From Rhodocyclaceae bacterium (GTDB taxonomy: Bacteria; Pseudomonadota; Gammaproteobacteria; Burkholderiales; Rhodocyclaceae): a stretch of 43,198 nt of DNA. The stretch lies in NCBI GenBank assembly GCA_027492775.1, contig JAPUEC010000131.1:19742-62939 (forward strand), given 5' to 3'. This document shows, in pieces, positions 18,436 through 27,664 of this stretch; position 1 is the first letter of the stretch; the number at the start of each line of letters is the position of its first letter. The position numbers were made by a program, and so were the translations under genes. The notes below the pieces were generated by a model that worked only from the letters and a program-made list of their open reading frames with translations, ran no database searches and had not been told where the DNA came from.

Positions 18436-21400
18436 TTATTCGCCGATTCTGGCGAGGATAGTTCGCGCCTGCTCGACGAGTTCCGGCGGGCCTTCGCCGA
18501 TCACTTCCTGTAGCAACTCGCGGGCACCTTCCATATCACCCATCTCTTCGTACGCCTTGGCGAGATCAAGTTTGGTGTTGACCTCATCCCAGCGCGGATC
18601 GAGGCTCGCTGCTTCGCCCGACACCGGCGCTGCGGCCAGCGATGCTTCGGCCGGTGCGGCGCCCTGACTAGCGGCAGGTTCGGCCGCAAGATCGAGATTG
18701 ATCGATCCGATGTCGATCGGGGAAGATACCGGCGCCCCCATATAGACGGAATCGGTCAAACGGACGTCGAATTCGACCGTGTCGTCCGGAATCTCTATCG
18801 AAACGACGCTTTCCTCGGGCGGCGCAAGAAAATCGGAAGACGACTCGCCAGCGAGGTTCGCTTCATTCGCGGCGGCTGCCTTCGCAGCTTGTTCTTCCGC
18901 CGGCGGTGCGCTTGGGAAGCCTTCGATACCGGTGTCCTCCAAGCCCAAGTCAAAGTCCATGGACCCCATGTCCGGCTTGGCTTCTGTCGCAACCGAACCC
19001 TGGTTGGCCGGGGTCAGGCCCAAATCGAAGTCCAGAGCGTCCGGGGTTTTCGGTTCCTCGGGAACGTTGATGTTCGTTTCAAGGGCTGAGACGGCCGGCG
19101 GCGTCGGTTGAGATTCGGCACCAAGATCGAAGTCGAGGCTAACCAACTCACCCGGTTTCGGAGTTTCCGGGGTCTCCTGCTCCACACTGGCCTCCGGCTT
19201 CGATGCAGACAGATCGAGCGCCTGGGTCACTTCATGCGCATTGTCCGCCGCCAAAGCCGGGGGGGCCGACAAGGCAATCGTCGATGCCAGATTGTTGGGC
19301 GTGACCACCATGGTTGCGTCGGCATCGAACGCTTGAGCGTCGCCCGCCGGCTTGCCGCCACCGCTATACAGCGGGTTGGCCGGATCCAGCTTCAACCCCA
19401 TGGCAGCGATCTTTTCCCATTCGGCACCGACGCCGCCGGTCTGGGCGTACAACTCGGTCGCCAAGGTTTCGAACTGACGCACGCTCTTGCGATTGGCGTA
19501 AATCTCCAGCAACTTGGCATGAATGGCGGTGCGCTGCGGATCCTTCTGCAAGGCTTCGAGCAGGATTTCCTCTGCCTGTGCGTCGCGGCCATACGCCATA
19601 TAAACATCCGCTTCGGCCACCGGATCGACTTCGTCCGTATCGATCGTTCCCGGACCGGTCTGGCTGAAATCCGTGGACTGCGGCGTGGTGTTTCCGGTAT
19701 CCACGCTCTGACCGCCAGTATTGCGGAAGACGGAATTGGGCCCCAGACTCGATTCGACCGTCATTGTCGCGGTACTACCACCGGCCACCGGCTTGCGGCG
19801 CCGCTTATAGAAGAGGTAGCCCAATAGTGCCGCGATGACACCTGCACCGCCCAGTACGGCAGGACTGGCGAATACGCTTCCTTCCGGTTCCGGAGGCAGC
19901 GGCGGCGGAGGCGGCTTCTTGGGCGTAACGGGTTTGGGTTGTTCGACCGGGGGTGGAGGCGGCGGGGGCGGCGTTACCGGCTCGGCGGGCTTGACCGCTT
20001 CGACCGGTGACTTCGGGGCTTCAGCCGGCTTCGCCGCTTCGGCAGCTTTCGCTGCGGCGGCTGCCTTTGCAGCCTCATCGGCCTTCTTCGCTTCCTCAGC
20101 CTTTTTTGCCTCATCAGCCTTTTTGGCTTCGTCGGCCTTCCTGGCTTCCTCTGCCTTCTTCGCTTCTTCCGCCTTACGGGCTTCCTCCGCCTTCTTGGCT
20201 TCTTCGGCCTTCCTTGCTTCCTCGGCCTTCCTAGCCTCTTCCGCCTTCTTGGATTCAGCGGCAGACTTGGTTTCCACTGCCTGTTTCGTCGCTGCCTGCT
20301 TCTGCAGTTCGGCCAGATTCTGGTTCTGCATCTCGACAAGCTTGTTCAACTTGGCGACGTTCTCCTCAAGCAGCTTGACGCGCGCATTCGCTTCCTTGAG
20401 CGCTTTTTCCTTCGCAATCAGGTCCTCTTCGCTGGCGCCCTTACCCTTGCCGGCGACTGCACCCTTGGCGGCCGTCTCGGTGCGCGAGACCTTGACCTGA
20501 TCCTTCGGCGCTTCTGCCGGAGCAGCCTTGTCCTCAACCTTCGGTGTGATCTTGCCGGCCGTCGTCTGTGCGCCGGCGTCATCCTTGGCGGGCGCCTTCT
20601 CGGCCGATGCTGCCAGCTTCTGGCGGTAAGCGTTCCAATCGGAAACCTGCGTCTTCAGGACCTTCTTGGCCTCTGTTTCGGAGATCGAAGCAACGGCTTC
20701 CTTATCCGGAACACTAAGGATGGCGCCCTTTTTCAGGCGATTGACATTAGCGCCGGCGAAGGCATCGGGATTGGCACGGAAAAGACCGACCAGCATCTGG
20801 TCGAGCGTCACGCCTTCCGGCTTGGTCTCGGTCGCAATCTTACGTAAGGTATCCCCGGTTTTGACTTCACGCTGATCAGCCGCTGGAGCAGCTTTGGCTT
20901 CGGTCGACGACGCAGCGCTTGCTTTCGGCTCCGCCTTTGACGCGGCCGGCTTCTCGGCAACCGGCGGCTTTTCCTGAGCGACCGGCTTTTCGGCGACTAC
21001 GGCCGGCTTTGCCACCGGCTTGGTTTCGCTGACAACCGGAGGACGGGCCTCGGCATGCACTACGGGCTTGCCGCCAATCTTGGTCTGGAGTTCAGGCGGA
21101 TCGAGCAAAAAGACATATTCGCGAACCAGACGGCCATTGGGCCAATTCAGTTCAACGAAGAAATCGAGGAATGGCTCGCTGACCGGCTTCCCCGAGGTGA
21201 CGTGGATGACGCGCGTGCCAGTCGGCCGTTTATCGAGCGAAAAACGCAGGTCGGAAAGCACCGAAGATGCATCGGCGCCGCCCTGCTGCGAGGTTTCGCG
21301 CGAGGCGAGACGCGCCTGCATTCCAGGCAGTTCTTCGCGGGTAGCGCTGACTTCGATTTCAGCCCGCAAGGGCTGACCCATCCCGGAGAGAACGGTGATT

Positions 21401-21507
21401 TTGCCAAGGCTCGCCGCTTCAGCGATCCCGGCTGTCAATGATAGACACGAAGCCACGGCAACCGCGACTGCGCGCATTTTAAATTCGGAGCGGAGGTTTT
21501 TTGTCAC
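18436..21507 (-). CDS. fimV: FimV/HubP-family polar organiser
   Basis: Large inner-membrane protein of 1023 residues, of the family that organises cell poles and supports type IV pilus assembly and polar signalling. A GTG start at 21507 is preferred because AGGA lies seven bases upstream; an ATG at 21477 would also give a signal peptide (MRAVAVAVASCLSLTAG). Visible parts in order are a FimV N-terminal domain (about 30-155), a LysM-like segment (VKTGDTLRKIATE), a coiled coil, Lys/Ala/Glu repeats, a proline run, one transmembrane helix (VLGGAGVIAALLGYLFY) followed by RRRK, a long acidic cytoplasmic tail with TPR-like sequence, and the conserved C-terminal domain (LDLAKAYEEMGDMEGARELL). Confidence 0.95.
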   Translation of the reverse strand: MTKNLRSEFKMRAVAVAVASCLSLTAGIAEAASLGKITVLSGMGQPLRAEIEVSATREELPGMQARLASRETSQQGGADASSVLSDLRFSLDKRPTGTRVIHVTSGKPVSEPFLDFFVELNWPNGRLVREYVFLLDPPELQTKIGGKPVVHAEARPPVVSETKPVAKPAVVAEKPVAQEKPPVAEKPAASKAEPKASAASSTEAKAAPAADQREVKTGDTLRKIATETKPEGVTLDQMLVGLFRANPDAFAGANVNRLKKGAILSVPDKEAVASISETEAKKVLKTQVSDWNAYRQKLAASAEKAPAKDDAGAQTTAGKITPKVEDKAAPAEAPKDQVKVSRTETAAKGAVAGKGKGASEEDLIAKEKALKEANARVKLLEENVAKLNKLVEMQNQNLAELQKQAATKQAVETKSAAESKKAEEARKAEEARKAEEAKKAEEARKAEEAKKAEEARKADEAKKADEAKKAEEAKKADEAAKAAAAAKAAEAAKPAEAPKSPVEAVKPAEPVTPPPPPPPPVEQPKPVTPKKPPPPPLPPEPEGSVFASPAVLGGAGVIAALLGYLFYKRRRKPVAGGSTATMTVESSLGPNSVFRNTGGQSVDTGNTTPQSTDFSQTGPGTIDTDEVDPVAEADVYMAYGRDAQAEEILLEALQKDPQRTAIHAKLLEIYANRKSVRQFETLATELYAQTGGVGAEWEKIAAMGLKLDPANPLYSGGGKPAGDAQAFDADATMVVTPNNLASTIALSAPPALAADNAHEVTQALDLSASKPEASVEQETPETPKPGELVSLDFDLGAESQPTPPAVSALETNINVPEEPKTPDALDFDLGLTPANQGSVATEAKPDMGSMDFDLGLEDTGIEGFPSAPPAEEQAAKAAAANEANLAGESSSDFLAPPEESVVSIEIPDDTVEFDVRLTDSVYMGAPVSSPIDIGSINLDLAAEPAASQGAAPAEASLAAAPVSGEAASLDPRWDEVNTKLDLAKAYEEMGDMEGARELLQEVIGEGPPELVEQARTILARIGE
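20081..20255 (-). repeat. Tandem AEEARK/ADEAKK-coding repeat in fimV
   Basis: About a dozen imperfect 15-base units encode [K/R]KAEEA or KKADEA pentads. The units differ at the DNA level mostly in synonymous or conservative positions. They form a highly charged helical spacer before the proline run and transmembrane helix, and the copy number is likely variable between strains. Confidence 0.8.
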
Positions 21508-21557
21508 GGCGCCATCCTGAGCGTCGATTATGGAGCTTTTAAATTAACATCATATAG

Positions 21558-21574
21558 TTAGCTACGCAAGCTAA
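21558..21574. promoter_or_regulatory. Perfect dyad in fimV/GAF divergent region
   Basis: TTAGCT-ACGCA-AGCTAA is a perfect 6-bp inverted repeat with a 5-base centre. It lies 51 bases upstream of the fimV start in an AT-rich intergenic region. It could be a regulator site or part of the fimV leader RNA. No regulator family is assigned. Confidence 0.4.
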
Positions 21575-21667
21575 ACTCGCTTCTGAATTTACATGATTTT
21601 TGCAAATTTCCAACAATCGCCACAGCGCGAAAGCAGGTCGCAAGACAGCGATTTGTCGCGGCCTATT

Positions 21668-21697
21668 TTGTCTTTTTTGGTGTAAGTCATATTACAC
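21668..21697 (+). promoter_or_regulatory. Possible promoter plus GTGTAA-N6-TTACAC operator ahead of GAF gene
   Basis: TTGTCT (21668-21673) and TATTAC (21690-21695) are 16 bases apart and could be -35/-10 elements. A perfect dyad, GTGTAA at 21680-21685 and TTACAC at 21692-21697, overlaps this -10, which would suit a repressor. The predicted transcript start, near 21702, is only about five bases from the ATG at 21707, and there is no Shine-Dalgarno sequence, so the message may be leaderless. Confidence 0.4.
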
Positions 21698-21706
21698 TTA
21701 TCTCCA

Positions 21707-22873
21707 ATGGAGACCGACGGCCGACTCAAGACTTCCGACGAACGCGCCCTGCTGGCATTGCGGGAGGCGGCCGATCTCGCATCTTGCCTCGATGCACTCG
21801 AAGTTCTGCTGCGTCAATTCTTCGATGTCGATGGCTACGCCATCAATCTGCATCAGCCGGCCGACAACACCTTGGTTTGCGCCCGTGTTCACATGCCTTC
21901 CTCGCTTGCAGGCATCGAGGAGGCCTACGCTCACACCGCGCTTCCGCTCAATAGTGATAATGCCGGTTCACGCGTTTTCGTCAGTGGCATCCCCATTGGG
22001 GTGACCCAAAGCAATGTGCACGAATTCCCCGCCGTCACGCGCCAGACCTTCGAAAGCTGGGGCATGAAGCATCTGGTCGTCCTGCCTATCCAGGTGACTG
22101 GAACCACGCGCCGCCCGATTGGAACGCTCATGCTGTTCTCTCAGCGTGGCGCTATTCAGCCGCCCACCTTGCGCCGCGCCACCCGCGTCGTCGAAGAAGC
22201 AGCCGCCTTGCTGCGTTTGCATCAGGCGGTTGCCTCGTGGGAAATCCGTGCCCGTTCGATTAGCGACCTGGAAAACCAGTTGCATTCCGTGCTCGGATTC
22301 GTTGCTGAAATGAGCAACTTGACCACCGATCGCAACATGTATCCGCGCATCGAGCGCGAATTCCTGACGCGCTTCGATCTCGACATGGCCTCCGTACTTT
22401 TGGCTCAGGATGACCGTATCTATTGCGTCGATACCCTGTTGCGGAACGACGAAGTGCCCTGGGCCAAGGCCTGGCACCAGCACTGCCACAATCTTTTTTA
22501 CTCGATGGATTTGACAGACGGCGCTTCGAGCGTCGCTTTCGTCTACAACCAACATCTGTTTTTCGGCGACATCCCGCCCATCCTCGACCTCGCGATGTCG
22601 CAGAAGGATCGCGCCAATTTGGCCATTCTTTCGGGCCTGCTTTCCTTCGCCATCATTCCCATCCGCAAGCAGGGCACGCCGATCGGGTTGCTCTGGCTGG
22701 GCAGCCTGCGCCGCAAGCATGCGATGACCGCGGATCACCTGCTGCTGGCGCAGCATCTTTGTGATTTCCTGGGCGCAGCGATTGAAAATGCCCGCACCTA
22801 CACGATCATGGAAGCACAGCGCCTGACCTCTGCGCCCGCTGAATCTTCTCCGAGCACCGAATACTCTTCCTGA
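21707..22873 (+). CDS. GAF-domain protein without output domain
   Basis: Cytoplasmic protein of 388 residues with two GAF-like regions, roughly 15-165 and 205-375. It is clearly paralogous to the N-terminal two-thirds of the next protein: both contain QPADNTL[VI]CARVH, FVAEMSNLTTD and a PIGxLWLGS[LM]R motif followed by LLLAQHLCDFLGAAIENA-like sequence. It ends where the partner's GGDEF domain would begin, so it probably senses a ligand or pairs with the partner. The ligand is unknown. No Shine-Dalgarno sequence is visible, but homology with the paralogue supports the ATG at 21707. It lies 14 bases before the partner gene. Confidence 0.82.
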   Translation: METDGRLKTSDERALLALREAADLASCLDALEVLLRQFFDVDGYAINLHQPADNTLVCARVHMPSSLAGIEEAYAHTALPLNSDNAGSRVFVSGIPIGVTQSNVHEFPAVTRQTFESWGMKHLVVLPIQVTGTTRRPIGTLMLFSQRGAIQPPTLRRATRVVEEAAALLRLHQAVASWEIRARSISDLENQLHSVLGFVAEMSNLTTDRNMYPRIEREFLTRFDLDMASVLLAQDDRIYCVDTLLRNDEVPWAKAWHQHCHNLFYSMDLTDGASSVAFVYNQHLFFGDIPPILDLAMSQKDRANLAILSGLLSFAIIPIRKQGTPIGLLWLGSLRRKHAMTADHLLLAQHLCDFLGAAIENARTYTIMEAQRLTSAPAESSPSTEYSS

Positions 22874-22887
22874 CTTACAGGTCCATC

Positions 22888-24555
22888 ATGCCTCAATCCT
22901 CAGGGACTGCCAGTTTCGCTGCCAATCCCACCCACGCGCTGCGGGATGCGAGCGATCTCGCCGCTTGTCTGGATGCCATTGAGACCGCGCTAAAGCGCGA
23001 TCTCCAATCCGATGGCTACTTCATCAATCTTTTTCAGCCGGCCGACAATACGTTGATTTGCGCCAGGGTCCACCTGCCCGAGAACCTCGCGAGCGTTGAA
23101 AAGACCTACGCGCATTACGTTTTTCCGGCCAACGGCGACAATGCGAACGCCATTGCTTTTAGGTCAGGAACGCCGATCGGCATCACACGCAAGAATTTCA
23201 AGGAATTTTCAGCTGTTACGCGTTTGGCGTTCGAGCATTGGAACGTCCGGCACTTCATAGCGCTGCCAATCCAAAGTCCCGGCACGGGCCCGGCAGGCAC
23301 GCTGACCATCTTCTCGCAAAGCCGGCTCTTTCCCGCTTCGCTGATACGCCGGGTAAAACGTCTTATCGAGGAGTCGGCGACGCTGCTGCGGCTTCATCAA
23401 ACGATCGTCACTTGGGAAGAGCGCGCACACCTGATTCGCGACACCGAGGCGGAATTGCAGTCCTTATTGCGATTCGTGGCGGAGATGAGCAACCTGACCA
23501 CGGATAGCGAGATCTACCCGCGAATCCAACAGGAGTTTCTACGCCGCTTCGATCTTGATTTTGCGGCCGTGCTGCGTTGTGAAAATGGCTTGCTGCAATG
23601 CGTGGACACCCGCTATCGGCCGCTCGATGCGCCATGGGCGAATGAATGGCAGACGCATTGTTCGCGCGTCGCCTATTCCCTCAACATCAATGACGGCGCC
23701 TCGAGCAACGCCTTCATGAACAACCACCCGCTTTTTTTCGGGAATATTCCGGCGGTTCGAGCGCTGCAAATGTCCGAAAAGGACCAGGCCAATCTCGCCA
23801 TTCTTCCCGATCTCAAGTCCTTCGCCATTTTGCCCATCCGCAAGAACAATAATCCGATCGGTGTTCTTTGGCTGGGCAGCATGCGCCATCTTAACGCCCT
23901 TTCGGCCGAACAATTGGTGTTGGCCCAGCATCTTTGCGATTTTCTGGGTGCGGCGATCGAGAATGCCCACACTTACACGCTGGTCGAAGAGCAACGCCAG
24001 AAAATCGAGGCCTTGGTTGGTGCCTTGCAAAGCCGCGTCGAAATTCTCGACCAACTCGCCAGCCGCGATCGTCTTACCGGCCTCTACAACTATGGCAGCT
24101 TCGAGGCGGAGCTCAACAAGCGCATCCAGATTCATCGCACGCAGCCGCATCCCATCCCGATGTCGCTCATCATGTGCGATGTGGATTTCTTCAAGCGCTT
24201 CAATGATTCTTTTGGCCACGTTGCCGGCAATGGCGTATTGCAGGAGGTCGCCAATCGCATCTGCCGCACGGTGCGGGACAACGATTTCGTCGCCCGTTAT
24301 GGCGGCGAAGAGTTCGCCATCCTCCTTGCCCGCTGCAATCTGGATGCCGCGGCTCGGCTGGCGGAGCGTATCCGCGATGCCATCGACCGCGATCCCTTCC
24401 GCATCGACGGGACCGAGCATCGCATTACGCTGAGCCTCGGTTGCGCCGAATTGACCCTCAACGACGATGTTTCAGGTTTTATCGCCCGCGCCGATAACGC
24501 GCTGTATGCCGCCAAACAAAACGGGCGCAACCGCGTGGAAGTCGCCAACGGCTGA
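22888..24555 (+). CDS. Diguanylate cyclase with tandem GAF-like sensor
   Basis: 555-residue cytoplasmic protein predicted to make cyclic di-GMP from two GTP. The N-terminal 375 residues repeat the GAF-like architecture of the upstream gene. After a short helical linker (QKIEALVGALQSRVEILDQLA), a complete GGDEF domain begins with DRLTGLYN. The active-site motif is GGEEF at residues 472-476, and the inhibitory I-site RDND sits at 463-466, exactly five residues before it, so product inhibition is expected. It probably shares a transcript with the upstream gene and is followed by a strong terminator. Its location beside fimV, a polar organiser for pili, hints at surface behaviour, but this is inference. 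Confidence 0.92.
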   Translation: MPQSSGTASFAANPTHALRDASDLAACLDAIETALKRDLQSDGYFINLFQPADNTLICARVHLPENLASVEKTYAHYVFPANGDNANAIAFRSGTPIGITRKNFKEFSAVTRLAFEHWNVRHFIALPIQSPGTGPAGTLTIFSQSRLFPASLIRRVKRLIEESATLLRLHQTIVTWEERAHLIRDTEAELQSLLRFVAEMSNLTTDSEIYPRIQQEFLRRFDLDFAAVLRCENGLLQCVDTRYRPLDAPWANEWQTHCSRVAYSLNINDGASSNAFMNNHPLFFGNIPAVRALQMSEKDQANLAILPDLKSFAILPIRKNNNPIGVLWLGSMRHLNALSAEQLVLAQHLCDFLGAAIENAHTYTLVEEQRQKIEALVGALQSRVEILDQLASRDRLTGLYNYGSFEAELNKRIQIHRTQPHPIPMSLIMCDVDFFKRFNDSFGHVAGNGVLQEVANRICRTVRDNDFVARYGGEEFAILLARCNLDAAARLAERIRDAIDRDPFRIDGTEHRITLSLGCAELTLNDDVSGFIARADNALYAAKQNGRNRVEVANG

Positions 24556-24566
24556 TGCGCTTTGGA

Positions 24567-24600
24567 ATAAAAAAACCGGGGACATGCCCCGGTTTTTTTA
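24567..24600. terminator. Bidirectional terminator between diguanylate cyclase and asd
   Basis: AAAAAAACCGGGG and CCCCGGTTTTTTT flank a four-base ACAT loop. The GC core is five to six pairs with long A/T tracts on each side, so it works for both converging transcripts. Confidence 0.9.
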
Positions 24601-24615
24601 TTCTTGAAACAGGCA

Positions 24616-25746
24616 TCAAGCCTCGAGCAGGATTCGCAGCATACGGCGCAGCGGTTCGGCCGCCCCCCAGAGCAACTGATCGCCACAAGTGAAGGCCCCG
24701 ATATATTCCGACCCCATGGCCAGCTTGTGAATCCGGCCAACCGGAACGGTCAGCGTCCCGGTGACCGCAGCCGGCGTCAGCTCTCGCTCCGAAATCTCGC
24801 GTTCGTTCGGCACCACCTTCGCCCACTGGTTGCCCTTGGCGATGATGTCCGACACCTCGTCAACCGGCACATCCTTCTTGAGCTTGATGGTCAGCCCCTG
24901 CGAATGGCAGCGCATGGCGCCAATGCGCACGCACAGGCCGTCGATGGGGATGCTGCCTGGGGTCTTAAAGGCCGGCTTGCCCAGGATCTTGTTGCACTCG
25001 GCGCCGCCCTTCCATTCCTCCTTGGACTGGCCACCGTCGACCGGCACATCGATCCAGGGGATGAGGCTGCCGGCGAGCGCGGTGTTGCGGAAGTTCTTGG
25101 TCGGAAAGACGGAGGAACGCATGGTCTCGGCGACCTTCCGGTCAATGTCGAGAATAGCCGAGGCCGGGTCGGCCAGCAGGTCCTTGACAGAGTCATGCAA
25201 CGCGCCCATCTGCGCCAGCAGTTCGCGCATGTTCTGCGCGCCGGCGCCGGAGGCGGCTTGGTAAGTCATCGAGGAAACCCATTCCACCAGGTCCTGCTGG
25301 AAAAGACCGCCCAGGCCCATGAGCATGAGCGACACGGTGCAGTTGCCGCCAATCCAGTTCTTGCCGCCCTTGGCGAGCGCATCCTTGATGACGTGCATGT
25401 TAACCGGGTCGAGCACGATCACCGCATCGTCTGCCATACGCAGTGCCGAGGCGGCATCAATCCAGTGGCCGTTCCAGCCGGTGGCGCGCAGTTTGGCAAA
25501 GACTTCCTTCGTGTAATCGCCACCCTGGCAGGTGACGACGATGTCCATCTTTTTCAGCTCGTCGATGGACGTAGCGTCCTTCAAGCTGCCGCCTTCCTTG
25601 CCACCGAAAGCTGGCGCCTTGCCGCCTGCAGCGGAGGTCGAGAAATACACCGGCTCGAAAAGCGTGAAATCATTCTCTTCCTGCATGCGCTGCATGAGGA
25701 CCGAGCCCACCATGCCGCGCCAACCAACCAGACCAACCTTCTTCAT
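24616..25746 (-). CDS. asd: Aspartate-semialdehyde dehydrogenase
   Basis: Reduces aspartyl-4-phosphate to aspartate semialdehyde for lysine, threonine, methionine and diaminopimelate synthesis. The 376-residue protein is of the gram-negative type. It starts [17 protein letters not shown] with the NADP-binding turn and has the catalytic Cys136 in GGNCTVSLM. The His of the active site lies in [12 protein letters not shown]. An AGGTG ribosome site precedes the ATG. It is downstream of leuB by 65 bases, the usual leuCDB-asd order of Betaproteobacteria, where fimV normally follows next on the same strand. Confidence 0.97.
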   Translation of the reverse strand: MKKVGLVGWRGMVGSVLMQRMQEENDFTLFEPVYFSTSAAGGKAPAFGGKEGGSLKDATSIDELKKMDIVVTCQGGDYTKEVFAKLRATGWNGHWIDAASALRMADDAVIVLDPVNMHVIKDALAKGGKNWIGGNCTVSLMLMGLGGLFQQDLVEWVSSMTYQAASGAGAQNMRELLAQMGALHDSVKDLLADPASAILDIDRKVAETMRSSVFPTKNFRNTALAGSLIPWIDVPVDGGQSKEEWKGGAECNKILGKPAFKTPGSIPIDGLCVRIGAMRCHSQGLTIKLKKDVPVDEVSDIIAKGNQWAKVVPNEREISERELTPAAVTGTLTVPVGRIHKLAMGSEYIGAFTCGDQLLWGAAEPLRRMLRILLEA

Positions 25747-25811
25747 TTCATCACCTGATTTTTATGGCGACCGAGCGATATCTTCGCCCGGGGACCATCT
25801 TTGATTAAAGC

Positions 25812-26864
25812 TTACAAGGCTGCCAATACCGCGTCGCCCATCTCACGCGTTCCGACCTTGTTCGTTCCCGGCTCATAAATGTCGCCGGTGCGATAGCCCT
25901 GTGCCAATACCTTCTTCACAGCATTCTCAACGCGCAGGGCCGCTTCTTCGTTGGCAAAGGAGTAGCGAAGCATCATGGCGACGGAAAGAATGGTTGCCAG
26001 CGGATTGGCGAGGTTCTTTCCGGCGATGTCCGGCGCGGATCCATGCGAAGGCTCGTACAGACCCTTGTTGTTGGCGTCCAGAGAGGCAGAGGCGAGCATG
26101 CCGATGGAGCCGGTAAGCATCGAGGCTTCATCGGAGAGAATGTCGCCGAACATGTTGCCCGTGACGACCACGTCGAATTGCTTCGGGTTGCGGACGAGTT
26201 GCATGGCGCAGTTATCCACGAGCATGTGCGACAGCTCGATGTCCTGGTAATCCTTGTGCGTCTCGATGACCACGTCGCGCCAGAGCTGCGTGCATTCCAG
26301 CACGTTCATCTTGTCGACCGAGCACACCTTCTTGTTGCGCTTGCGGGCCGCTTCAAAGGCCACCTTGGCGATGCGCCGAATTTCCGACTCGCTGTACACC
26401 ATTGTATTGAAGCCGACGCGCTCGCCGTTTTCCTCGCGGATGCCGCGCGGCTGGCCGAAGTAGATGTCGCCGGTCAGCTCACGGACGATGAGAATATCGA
26501 GGCCGGCGACGACCTCGGGTTTCAGGGTCGAGGCATTGGCGAGCTCTGGATAGAGGTAGGCCGGGCGCAGGTTGGCGAAGACGCCGAGATCCTTGCGGAT
26601 GCCGAGCAGGCCGCGCTCCGGGCGCTGTTCGCGCGGCATGTTGTCCCACTTCGGACCGCCCACGGCGCCCAGCAGCACGGCGTCGGCCGCGCGCGCCAGC
26701 TTGGCGGTGGCCTCCGGATAAGGGCTGCCGGTTTGATCGACGGCAATGCCGCCGAGCAGCGCTTCTTCCATTTCAAACTTCAAGTCCAGCGCCTTGAGAA
26801 CGCGCACCGCCTGGGCGGTGATTTCAACGCCGATGCCGTCACCCGGCAAAACGCAAATCTTCAC
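25812..26864 (-). CDS. leuB: 3-isopropylmalate dehydrogenase
   Basis: Third enzyme of leucine synthesis, oxidising 3-isopropylmalate to the 2-oxo acid that loses CO2. The 350-residue protein begins [15 protein letters not shown]. The substrate and metal site is recognisable in the [21 protein letters not shown] and [13 protein letters not shown] segments. The NAD-binding [10 protein letters not shown] is intact. It lies 16 bases after leuD and is in the leu operon. Confidence 0.97.
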   Translation of the reverse strand: MKICVLPGDGIGVEITAQAVRVLKALDLKFEMEEALLGGIAVDQTGSPYPEATAKLARAADAVLLGAVGGPKWDNMPREQRPERGLLGIRKDLGVFANLRPAYLYPELANASTLKPEVVAGLDILIVRELTGDIYFGQPRGIREENGERVGFNTMVYSESEIRRIAKVAFEAARKRNKKVCSVDKMNVLECTQLWRDVVIETHKDYQDIELSHMLVDNCAMQLVRNPKQFDVVVTGNMFGDILSDEASMLTGSIGMLASASLDANNKGLYEPSHGSAPDIAGKNLANPLATILSVAMMLRYSFANEEAALRVENAVKKVLAQGYRTGDIYEPGTNKVGTREMGDAVLAAL

Positions 26865-26880
26865 TATGACTCCCTAAAAA

Positions 26881-27519
26881 TTACGCAAAAAGCCAGGGTT
26901 GCTCGGCCCGGCGCCGCTCTTCGAAGGCTTGGATTTCCTCCGCATGGCGCAGGGTCAGGCCGATGTCGTCCCAACCATTCAACAGGCATTCCTTCCTGAA
27001 CGAATCGATGTCGAAGCGCAGGGCGCGGCCGTCCGGGCGAACCACGGTCTGAGCCGGCAAATCGACGGTCAGCTTATAGCCTTCGGTCGTCTCGGTCTGC
27101 TTGAACAATTCCTCGATCTCATTGCCCGGCAGGACGATGGGCAGGATGCCGTTCTTGAAGCAGTTGTTGAAGAAGATGTCGGCGAAGCTCTCGGCGATGA
27201 TGACGCGGAATCCAAAATCCAGAAGCGCCCACGGGGCGTGCTCGCGCGAGCTGCCGCAGCCGAAGTTTTGGCGCGTGAGCAGAATCTGAGCGCCCTGATA
27301 GCGCGGCTGGTTGAGCACGAAATTGGGATTCTTCGGGCGGTTGGTGGAATCCTCGCCGGGCTGGCCGACGTCCATGTAGCGCCACTCATCGAAGGCATTG
27401 GGGCCAAAGCCCGAGCGCTTGATGGACTTCAGGAATTGCTTGGGAATGATGGCGTCGGTGTCGATATTGTTGCGATCGAGCGGTGCCACCAGCCCTTGAA
27501 GGTGAACGAATTTTTCCAT
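26881..27519 (-). CDS. leuD: 3-isopropylmalate dehydratase small subunit
   Basis: Small subunit of isopropylmalate isomerase, pairing with LeuC. The start at 27519 ([22 protein letters not shown]) fits the family and has AAGGAA upstream, giving 212 residues. The swivelling-domain motif [15 protein letters not shown] is intact. Its ribosome site overlaps the stop codon of the small lipoprotein gene upstream, which suggests coupled translation. Confidence 0.96.
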   Translation of the reverse strand: MEKFVHLQGLVAPLDRNNIDTDAIIPKQFLKSIKRSGFGPNAFDEWRYMDVGQPGEDSTNRPKNPNFVLNQPRYQGAQILLTRQNFGCGSSREHAPWALLDFGFRVIIAESFADIFFNNCFKNGILPIVLPGNEIEELFKQTETTEGYKLTVDLPAQTVVRPDGRALRFDIDSFRKECLLNGWDDIGLTLRHAEEIQAFEERRRAEQPWLFA

Positions 27520-27526
27520 GATTTCC

Positions 27527-27655
27527 TTACTTGTTTGCCGCTCTTTCGATGGCCTCGCCACCCTTCTTGATGTCCTTGCCCACGCCCTGCACGGTATTGC
27601 AGGCGGCCAGAATGAAGGTGATCGATACCAGAATGAAAAGCCCTACCCTTTTCAT
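27527..27655 (-). CDS. Entericidin-type small lipoprotein between leuC and leuD
   Basis: A 42-residue reading frame: a basic start (MKRVG), a hydrophobic signal of about 12 residues, a lipobox ILAAC with Cys19 as the lipidation site, then a short tail [20 protein letters not shown]. This is the recognisable entericidin A/B layout. It has AAGGAG five bases before its ATG, overlapping the leuC stop, and ends 7 bases before the leuD start. Entericidins of E. coli form a toxin/antidote-like pair of envelope lipoproteins, but only one copy is present here. The leuC-entericidin-leuD order recurs in Betaproteobacteria to my knowledge. Confidence 0.88.
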   Translation of the reverse strand: MKRVGLFILVSITFILAACNTVQGVGKDIKKGGEAIERAANK

Positions 27656-27664
27656 GTCAGCTCC

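Noticed and set aside
20081..20255. Direct repeats in fimV as a possible CRISPR-like array
   Set aside because: The repeats are contiguous 15-base coding units without spacers, in frame with fimV, and encode a Lys/Ala/Glu helix.
24604..25758. Long plus-strand open frame opposite asd (384 codons)
   Set aside because: asd is complete and conserved on the minus strand; the opposite frame is composition-driven and His/Arg-rich without a domain or ribosome site.
26043..26999. Plus-strand open frame opposite leuB
   Set aside because: It is an antisense shadow; leuB has all catalytic motifs.
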